Source: Chloroflexota bacterium (lineage in GTDB: Bacteria > Chloroflexota > Anaerolineae > Promineifilales > Promineifilaceae). Taken from it: 64,000 bases of DNA. Positions 58,570 through 64,000 of the stretch are shown piece by piece. The DNA lies in the NCBI GenBank assembly GCA_013112725.1, contig JABFFZ010000010.1:32884-96883 (forward strand), given 5' to 3'. The notes under the pieces were generated by a model, which was given only the letters and a program-made list of their open reading frames with translations, made no database searches and had not been told where the DNA came from. A program made the translations under genes and the position numbers. Each line of letters begins with the position of its first letter. Position 1 is the stretch's first letter.

Positions 58570-58663
58570 GTAACCGTTCAGACCTGACAGGTTTTTTACC
58601 AGTTCAACTTGAAACTTTGCAGGCCAAAAACCTGTCAGGTCTCTTGAGGGACTGAACACTTAC
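58570..58663. repeat. Two-stem structured repeat, copy B
   Basis: Outer arms GTAACCGTTCAG (58570-58581) and CTGAACACTTAC (58652-58663) enclose inner arms GACCTGACAGGTTTTT (58581-58596) and AAAAACCTGTCAGGTC (58626-58641). It lies in the leader between the GntR operator and the nitrilase start codon. Copy A at 30624-30718 has the same outer arms and a changed inner stem. Confidence 0.8.
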
Positions 58664-58709
58664 CTTCATAGTAGCGAATGTTTATCTTGCGATAAATGTT
58701 ATCGGTAAA

Positions 58710-58727
58710 TGTTATAATGTTATAACA
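58710..58727. promoter_or_regulatory. GntR operator, site 3
   Basis: TGTTATAATGTTATAACA, identical to site 2, lies about 143 bp upstream of the nitrilase start and between it and the STAND ATPase gene end. A half-site-like AAATGTTAT at 58694-58702 is placed 14 bp before it. It would control the nitrilase to FAD-monooxygenase operon. Confidence 0.75.
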
Positions 58728-58767
58728 ATATACTGTGCAAAAAGGTTTTTGTCAATTTTAATCATCG

Positions 58768-61515
58768 CTAACTGGCATCAAGCCAACGCCGCACCAACTC
58801 AATTTGAAAGCGGTAACGGCCGTTTACCAACTCCACAATCTCCCGATGGCACAAGCCGCGCAGCGTATCCGCCAGCCCGTCGCCCCCCAATTCGGCTAAC
58901 GTCAGTTGCGCCCCTTCGCCCGCCGCCGCCAGCGTTCGCAGTGCCCCCAACCCGGCCGCGGCCACCTGATTTTGTTTGATGTCCGCAAAGAAAAAGCTGC
59001 CATGTTGCAGCGCTTCGGGCACGGCCGTTTCCACATCATCCACCGTCGCCAGCCGCCGCTGCAACGGGGGCTGCTCATTTTTCAGGGCCACAATCTCCGC
59101 GCAGAGGAGCTGCACCAGGAACGGATGCCCGCGTGTCAATTCCAGCACCCGCTGGCTGGCGGCCGCTTCATAGCGCAGGGCAAACCCTTGCACCGGCGTT
59201 TCAATCAACTGCCGCGCCTCCACCTCATTCAAATAACCAATGTGAATCACCTGCACATTGATCAAGTAACTCGACCAACGCTGAAACTCATCCAACGTGT
59301 GCGAACCGGAGAGCAGCACCTTAAACTTTGGCCGGTGCTGGATCAGATGGCGTAACATTCCCAACACAATCTCCGGATCAAAACGCTCCCGTTCCAGCAC
59401 CCGCTCCAGCACCTCAAACTCATCCAGCATCAGCAGCGCCAACTGATCGCCCAACGCCCCTTCTACAGCATCCAACCATTCGTCAAACTGCGTAAACGGG
59501 TCATCGGCCAGCATCTCCCGTGTGAGCGGCGGCAGTTCCACCGCCCGCTGCCGCTGCGCCGACTGGGCCATGCCCCGCCCCATGTTATACAAAAATCCGG
59601 CCTCATCCTGCGCCCGCGACGCCGGCCCCTGCAAATCCACAAACATGGGCACAATGCCTCCCGGCAGCAGCCGTCCCAAATTGTTCAGCAGCGATGTTTT
59701 GCCCACCCGCCGCTGCCCATAAAGCAAAAGTGGCGGCTGGCGGCGGTCGCGCAAAAGTTGTTCAATGTGGGCGCTGACATCTGTCCGGCCAATAAAAATC
59801 TCTTGCTTCTCCGTCAATGGCACGCCGATGATATAGGGGCTGTCAATCTCCTGGCGCAGTTCTGCTTCGGCTGCCAGAGCCTGCTCCTCCTGGCTAATAA
59901 TGCGCCGCCATTCGGCAGCAATGGGGCGGAAGCGGGCGGCGTAGGGTTCATTACTGCGCGTCAATTCGCGCAGCAAGGCATCCAGCCGGTCTTCCACGGC
60001 GTGCAGCGCCAGCCGTTTGTTGTACGCGCTCTCCTGCTGCAAAGCGGCGGCTACGTCACCGCTGATCCGGCTGAAGCTGCGCAGCAGGGCGCTGGCCGGG
60101 CCGGTCAGGTCGCTGGTTGCCAGCCCCGGATGCACGGCAGCAATGGCGGCGGCGCTGCCACATTGCGCCAACTGGCGCGCATCCAGTTCAATTTGCGCCG
60201 ACTGCGCCGCCCATCGTTGGCGGGTACTGCTCAGATACGCCATGGCGGTGCGGGCTTCGGCCGTATCCTTTTGCAGTACAAACAACAAATAATCGTCCAG
60301 ATTCAGCAGGGGCAGCCGCTGAAATTCATCCCAAAAGGCGGAATGGAGCCGGAAGGCCGGCTGCGTTGCCCGCGGCCCCGAATTGGTTGGCTGCCCGGCC
60401 AGGCGGCGCTCATCTAGCTGGTACAACAACGCATTCCAGGCCAACAAAAACGGGTACATGAGTACAGGCCGCCACCAGGCCAGCGTCAGCCCCAACAAAA
60501 TCCCGGCCAGGCTAAACCATAAAAACGGCCAAATCGAGGCGCTGTCGGAGGCAAAGAGATACAGGCCACCACCGCCGCCCAGCGCCCCGGCCAAACCGGC
60601 AGCCCAGGCGCCGGCCACTTTTTCGGCCAGGGCATAGGGCAAGGCAAAAGCTGCGGCCACGAATGCCAGCAGCCCGGCGACCTGCCCGCCGCCGCCGAAC
60701 CAACCGGCGCCTACTACTATCGCGCCTAACAGAACACCCGCCAGTAATCCTCGCCGGATATTACCGGTGCGCCAGCCAACGGCCGTGCCAAACAGCACCG
60801 CCGACACTAACCCCGCCAGCCAATCATTTGGCGCCAACGCTGCCAGTTGCCCCGCGCCCATACCAATCATAATCCCAATAAAAACGCCGCTGACCTGCCG
60901 CAGCAGCGAAAATGATGCCTCTTCCCGTTTTTCACGGGTCAGCCCCATGCCTACCCCATAAGCCAGCCCCCCGGCCAACCCACTCATCAGGCCAATGAGA
61001 ACGGCAATTACCATCTCCTGTCCATATGGTATGCCGTTGATCTCCAGACCGGCGGGCGTGTTAAAGATCAGCCCACCTCCCAGACCAACCGCCAGCCCGG
61101 TGGCAATGCCAATGGTGACGCCACTAGCCACACTGCCGGCCAGGCTGGCCGCCAGGCTGGCCACAATGCCAAAGGTCACACCCAACATGACGCCAAAAAA
61201 GATCACGGCCGTTGACAGCCGCCATCCCATCAACAACAATATCAGTGTCAGGGCTATCAGCACCGGCCAGGCCAGGTACGTTTGAATCAGAAAGCGCCAG
61301 ACGGCCGTGCTACGCCAATGCCGCCCATCCAGATCAGCCAGGCAAAAATCCGGCGGCAGGCGCATATCCAGCCGCACCAGATGGCTACGCCAGGCCGCCG
61401 GATGAAAAAAAAGCCAGAACAACAAACGGATACTGCCCAGAAACAGGCTTTGGGGTAAAAGGGGAGCGTCGGTGTAACGGCGGTGCATCATCACTCTGTG
61501 TGCAGGTAGTCGCAT
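58768..61515 (-). CDS. Membrane-embedded STAND-type ATPase
   Basis: The 915-aa protein has about ten hydrophobic segments in residues 60-350 (for example PVLIALTLILLLMGW and Gly/Ala-rich spans such as GGLAYGVGMGL), then a soluble part. The soluble part has a helical linker (400-560) and a P-loop ATPase: FIGRTDVSAHIEQLL, Walker A LLYGQRRVGKTSLLNNL, Walker B ALLMLDEFEVLERVL, then a winged-helix end. The start may be ATG 61515 or ATG 61491. It follows its probable regulator by 14 bp. I infer a membrane signalling ATPase. Confidence 0.8.
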   Translation of the reverse strand: MRLPAHRVMMHRRYTDAPLLPQSLFLGSIRLLFWLFFHPAAWRSHLVRLDMRLPPDFCLADLDGRHWRSTAVWRFLIQTYLAWPVLIALTLILLLMGWRLSTAVIFFGVMLGVTFGIVASLAASLAGSVASGVTIGIATGLAVGLGGGLIFNTPAGLEINGIPYGQEMVIAVLIGLMSGLAGGLAYGVGMGLTREKREEASFSLLRQVSGVFIGIMIGMGAGQLAALAPNDWLAGLVSAVLFGTAVGWRTGNIRRGLLAGVLLGAIVVGAGWFGGGGQVAGLLAFVAAAFALPYALAEKVAGAWAAGLAGALGGGGGLYLFASDSASIWPFLWFSLAGILLGLTLAWWRPVLMYPFLLAWNALLYQLDERRLAGQPTNSGPRATQPAFRLHSAFWDEFQRLPLLNLDDYLLFVLQKDTAEARTAMAYLSSTRQRWAAQSAQIELDARQLAQCGSAAAIAAVHPGLATSDLTGPASALLRSFSRISGDVAAALQQESAYNKRLALHAVEDRLDALLRELTRSNEPYAARFRPIAAEWRRIISQEEQALAAEAELRQEIDSPYIIGVPLTEKQEIFIGRTDVSAHIEQLLRDRRQPPLLLYGQRRVGKTSLLNNLGRLLPGGIVPMFVDLQGPASRAQDEAGFLYNMGRGMAQSAQRQRAVELPPLTREMLADDPFTQFDEWLDAVEGALGDQLALLMLDEFEVLERVLERERFDPEIVLGMLRHLIQHRPKFKVLLSGSHTLDEFQRWSSYLINVQVIHIGYLNEVEARQLIETPVQGFALRYEAAASQRVLELTRGHPFLVQLLCAEIVALKNEQPPLQRRLATVDDVETAVPEALQHGSFFFADIKQNQVAAAGLGALRTLAAAGEGAQLTLAELGGDGLADTLRGLCHREIVELVNGRYRFQIELVRRWLDAS

Positions 61516-61529
61516 AAGCGCCTGAACAC

Positions 61530-63176
61530 TTAAACACTTATAAATGGCGCTGCCTGCCGCAGCGCATCCACCCGCCACTCATCCCCCGTTTCGCCTTCTT
61601 CCAGCGCCAGCAGCCGCTCGCGGCAAAGGATTTGCAGGGGCATGGGCCAGCGGCCGCTGGCTGCCAGCATCCAGTCGGCGTCGGCGTCAGGCACAGGCAG
61701 AGGGGAGGCGGCGATGAGTTCACGGGCCGCCGGCTCAGAAAGAGGGCCGAGCACGGCCGTATAGCCAAAAATGTTGAAAAACGGCGACCCCCAACCACGA
61801 TGCTGCGCCAGCACATCCGGCGGTTCGTGGCTAGACAAGACAAAAGCCAGGTTGCCGTCCACCTGGTTGGTGGCCAGGGATCGCAGGCTTTCCCAAAAAG
61901 CGTCATCCAATTCCGGGTACCGCTCCATAGCCACGCCAATTTCGTCAAAAAGGATGATGGTGGGGTTTTGTAGTTGGCCGCTTACCGCCTCCAAAAAATC
62001 ATCTAACCGGCATTCTCCCAGGGGCGGCAGCCCCATTTCTGCCAGCAAGTAGCGCAGCAGATAAGTGGCGCTGCCAAAACGCGCATCCTGAAAATCCACA
62101 AACAGCCAGTGGTAGATGGCCGGGTCAGGCAGCCAGTGGTGTGTTTGCGACGGCCGTAACAAATCCGGCGGCGTCAGGGTAATCGTCTTCAAATAATGCA
62201 GCAGCGACGTTTTGCCGCTGCGCCGGGGGCCGATGATGGCGGCATTTTGCAACGGCCGTTGCCGCCACAAATTAAACAGCCGCTTCACCTCTCGTTCCCG
62301 GCCAAAAAAGCGCGCCGGCTGCGTGATGGGTGGCCCGGCGATGAAGGGAGAGGCGGTGATAGCGGCGAGGCCGCCGGGGTGAGGGGGTGAGGGCGGCGGG
62401 GACGCCGGGGTGAGGGAGTGAACGCCTGCCACCTGCCACCTACCGCCTGCCACTTCCCCATTGCGAATCTGTTCGGCGAGTACGGCCGTGTCCGCCGACA
62501 CCTCCACCCCCAATTCCGCCCGCAGTTCCGCCCGGTATTGTTCAAACTGGGCCAGCGCCGCCGCCCGCTGCCCACTTTGCGCCAACAGCCGCATCAGCAA
62601 TTGCTGGCTTAATTCGCGGGTAGAATCCAGCGCCACCAGGCGGCGCGCCACCGCCAGCCCTTCTTCCCATTCCCCCTGCTCACGCAGCCTGTTTGCCAGC
62701 AGGGTAAATACGACCACCGCCTGCTGGTGCAGTTGGGCGCGCTGCTGCTGCTGCCAGGTTTCAAATTCTGGCGCCTGGCGCACAAATAGCTCCTCCAAAA
62801 AATCACCCCGGTACAAAGCGGCGCAGTAGCGCAGCGTGGCCAGGTCGCGCGTTTGCAGCCCGGCCCAAAACTGCTCCACGTCCAGCCGGTAAGCCGACTG
62901 CCTGTTAAAGGCAACGGTTTGAAAGTTGATTAACAGATAAGGATCAAACAGGTCACGCAGTTTCATCAGCACACCGCGCAAATTGCGGCGGGCGTCCGCT
63001 TCCGGCGAGTCACCCCACAGCAGCCCGGCTAACGCCTGCCGCGAATGGGCACGGCCGTTCATCGCCAGATAACACAACAACGCCTGCGCCTTCGCCGACG
63101 CCAGTTCCGTCACCGGGATGTCATCAAATGCCAGTTCCAGGGGGCCTAATAACGAGAGTGTTAGTACCTTTGTCAT
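61530..63176 (-). CDS. SARP/BTAD-type transcription regulator with P-loop ATPase
   Basis: The 548-aa protein begins with an OmpR-like winged helix (LSLLGPLELAFDDIPVTELA, ALLCYLAMNGRAHSRQALAG) followed by the BTAD helical domain (YRGDFLEELFVRQAPEFETW, LVALDSTRELSQQLLMRLL). An Ala/Pro linker leads to a P-loop ATPase with FFGREREVKRLFNLW, Walker A IIGPRRSGKTSLLHYL and Walker B TIILFDEIGVAMERY. Large ATPase-linked SARPs of this type are common in Chloroflexota. It probably acts with the downstream membrane ATPase. Confidence 0.9.
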   Translation of the reverse strand: MTKVLTLSLLGPLELAFDDIPVTELASAKAQALLCYLAMNGRAHSRQALAGLLWGDSPEADARRNLRGVLMKLRDLFDPYLLINFQTVAFNRQSAYRLDVEQFWAGLQTRDLATLRYCAALYRGDFLEELFVRQAPEFETWQQQQRAQLHQQAVVVFTLLANRLREQGEWEEGLAVARRLVALDSTRELSQQLLMRLLAQSGQRAAALAQFEQYRAELRAELGVEVSADTAVLAEQIRNGEVAGGRWQVAGVHSLTPASPPPSPPHPGGLAAITASPFIAGPPITQPARFFGREREVKRLFNLWRQRPLQNAAIIGPRRSGKTSLLHYLKTITLTPPDLLRPSQTHHWLPDPAIYHWLFVDFQDARFGSATYLLRYLLAEMGLPPLGECRLDDFLEAVSGQLQNPTIILFDEIGVAMERYPELDDAFWESLRSLATNQVDGNLAFVLSSHEPPDVLAQHRGWGSPFFNIFGYTAVLGPLSEPAARELIAASPLPVPDADADWMLAASGRWPMPLQILCRERLLALEEGETGDEWRVDALRQAAPFISV

Positions 63177-63324
63177 GTGCCAGTCTTACCAAAATAGACC
63201 AGAATAACCGCCGATCAACGCTTGATCAACACTTAATTGGCATCCTACCAGTATGATTCAAGGATAACGTATTGGTTAAACTTAAAATCAGTATACATTA
63301 TCGTCACGTTCCCGAAAACAAAAG

Positions 63325-63353
63325 ACCTGACAGGTATTCAAAAACCTGTCAGG
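63325..63353. repeat. Partial structured repeat, copy C
   Basis: CCTGACAGGT (63326-63335) and ACCTGTCAGG (63344-63353) form a 10-bp stem, followed by ACTGAA. It looks like a partial copy of the inner stem of copy B. It sits directly before the start of the TadE-like gene. Confidence 0.65.
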
Positions 63354-63364
63354 ACTGAATGGCA

Positions 63365-64000
63365 ATGACTATGAATCATTTCAAACAGAAACTCCATCAT
63401 TCACGCGGGCAGGCATTAGTTGAATTTGCCCTGGTTATTGTGGCCGTCCTCATGATGATCTTCCTGATCATTGAAAGCGCGCGCATTTTATGGGCCTGGA
63501 ACACGGTGCAAAATGCAGCCCGCTCAGGCGCCCGCTACGCCATCACCGGCGGTTGGGAAGGGCCAGACTGCGCCGTTAACTTTGGCGCAGATAAATTTTT
63601 GCAGCCAGGGCCTAACGGCCGTTACGTCTGCGATGATTTACGCCTGGCCTCTGTTATTGCCACCACCCATCAGGCCTTAACCGGTTTACCCCTCAACGAA
63701 ACCTCCACCACCTACGAGGATGACAACTATTACAACATTGAAGTGTGGGGCGTGAATGAATATGGCGTGCTGCAATATGATTTTGCCGGTGTGCCCAACA
63801 ATCACGTCATCGTGCGCGCCACCTACCGCGTACCCATCATCACCCCCTTCTTCAGCCCCATCCTGGCTTCCCTGCCCGTTTTCGGCCAGGAAACCTTGCT
63901 CAATGAATCATTTGGACAGCTCAGCAGCACCACCGGCGCCGCCCTGCCGCCTGACCAGCCGCCCATCCCCACTCCCGGCCCCACGCCCACGCCGGCCCCA
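63365..64000 (+). CDS. TadE-like pilus/secretion protein, partial (C-terminus off window)
   Basis: The reading frame runs 212 codons to the window edge without a stop. Its N-terminus has the TadE/TadG hallmark RGQALVEFALVIVAVLMMIF, with the Glu typical of prepilin-like hydrophobic helices, then SARILWAWNTVQNAARSGARYA. The rest is a soluble domain with a Pro-rich end (PPDQPPIPTPGP). The product would be a minor pseudopilin or membrane-anchored protein of a Tad-type apparatus. ATG 63359, 63365 and 63371 are all in frame; the middle one suits the AGGA spacing. Confidence 0.8.
   Translation, partial: MTMNHFKQKLHHSRGQALVEFALVIVAVLMMIFLIIESARILWAWNTVQNAARSGARYAITGGWEGPDCAVNFGADKFLQPGPNGRYVCDDLRLASVIATTHQALTGLPLNETSTTYEDDNYYNIEVWGVNEYGVLQYDFAGVPNNHVIVRATYRVPIITPFFSPILASLPVFGQETLLNESFGQLSSTTGAALPPDQPPIPTPGPTPTPAP

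Overview
The window is about 54-55% GC and reads like a Chloroflexota (Anaerolineae/Ardenticatenia-like) chromosome. The pointers are a SARP/BTAD-type ATPase regulator paired with a membrane STAND ATPase, NB-ARC plus TPR genes, Csx15 and effector-associated (EAD) domains, several class III CoA-transferases, a TadE-like gene, and an extremely frequent palindromic octamer ACGGCCGT. The phylum is an inference; no rRNA or marker gene is present to prove it.

Layout. 1-5.5 kb is mixed housekeeping: the start of a secreted beta-helix protein (off the left edge), a SAM methyltransferase, a ribbon-helix-helix antitoxin followed by an internally deleted PIN toxin, pdxS-pdxT for vitamin B6, a soluble histidine kinase and a frameshifted lipoprotein. 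5.6-25 kb is a large type III CRISPR-Cas locus without adaptation genes or an array. It has an HD-less Cas10 with an intact GGDD, Csx10, a single Cas7, a Cas7-Cas7 fusion, Csx19, a TIGR03986-like RAMP fused to S1-like and cold-shock domains, Cas6 and Csx15, so it is most like subtype III-D. Around it are four candidate cyclic-oligoadenylate sensors: EAD-SAVED, CARF-nuclease, CARF-LuxR and AAA-Csx3. The locus is interrupted by a toxin-antitoxin pair and by an AT-richer ATPase/nuclease pair. 25-28 kb holds an NB-ARC/TPR pair and a 43-residue membrane peptide.

28.5-58.6 kb is almost entirely leftward genes forming a catabolic island. The most striking members are a Rieske oxygenase resembling pheophorbide a oxygenase, two proteins resembling plant red chlorophyll catabolite reductase (RCCR), a chlorophyllase/lipase-like hydrolase, four beta-barrel (lipocalin-like) proteins, and enzymes that would suit opening pyrrole-derived maleimide rings: a cyclic amidohydrolase, an isochorismatase-family amidase, a double nitrilase, a maleate-isomerase relative, a LeuCD-type hydratase, two class III CoA-transferases, an HMG-CoA-lyase domain fused to a flavin reductase, and an HpaI aldolase. 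Three copies of one 18-bp inverted repeat lie upstream of the GntR gene itself, of a hydrolase operon and of the nitrilase operon, and mark a single regulon. My reading is a bacterial tetrapyrrole (chlorophyll/pheophorbide) breakdown island. This is inference from families and context.

58.7-64 kb carries the membrane STAND ATPase, its SARP-type regulator, and the beginning of a TadE-like pseudopilin gene. Intergenic spaces contain several families of structured repeats, some with compensatory base changes between copies.
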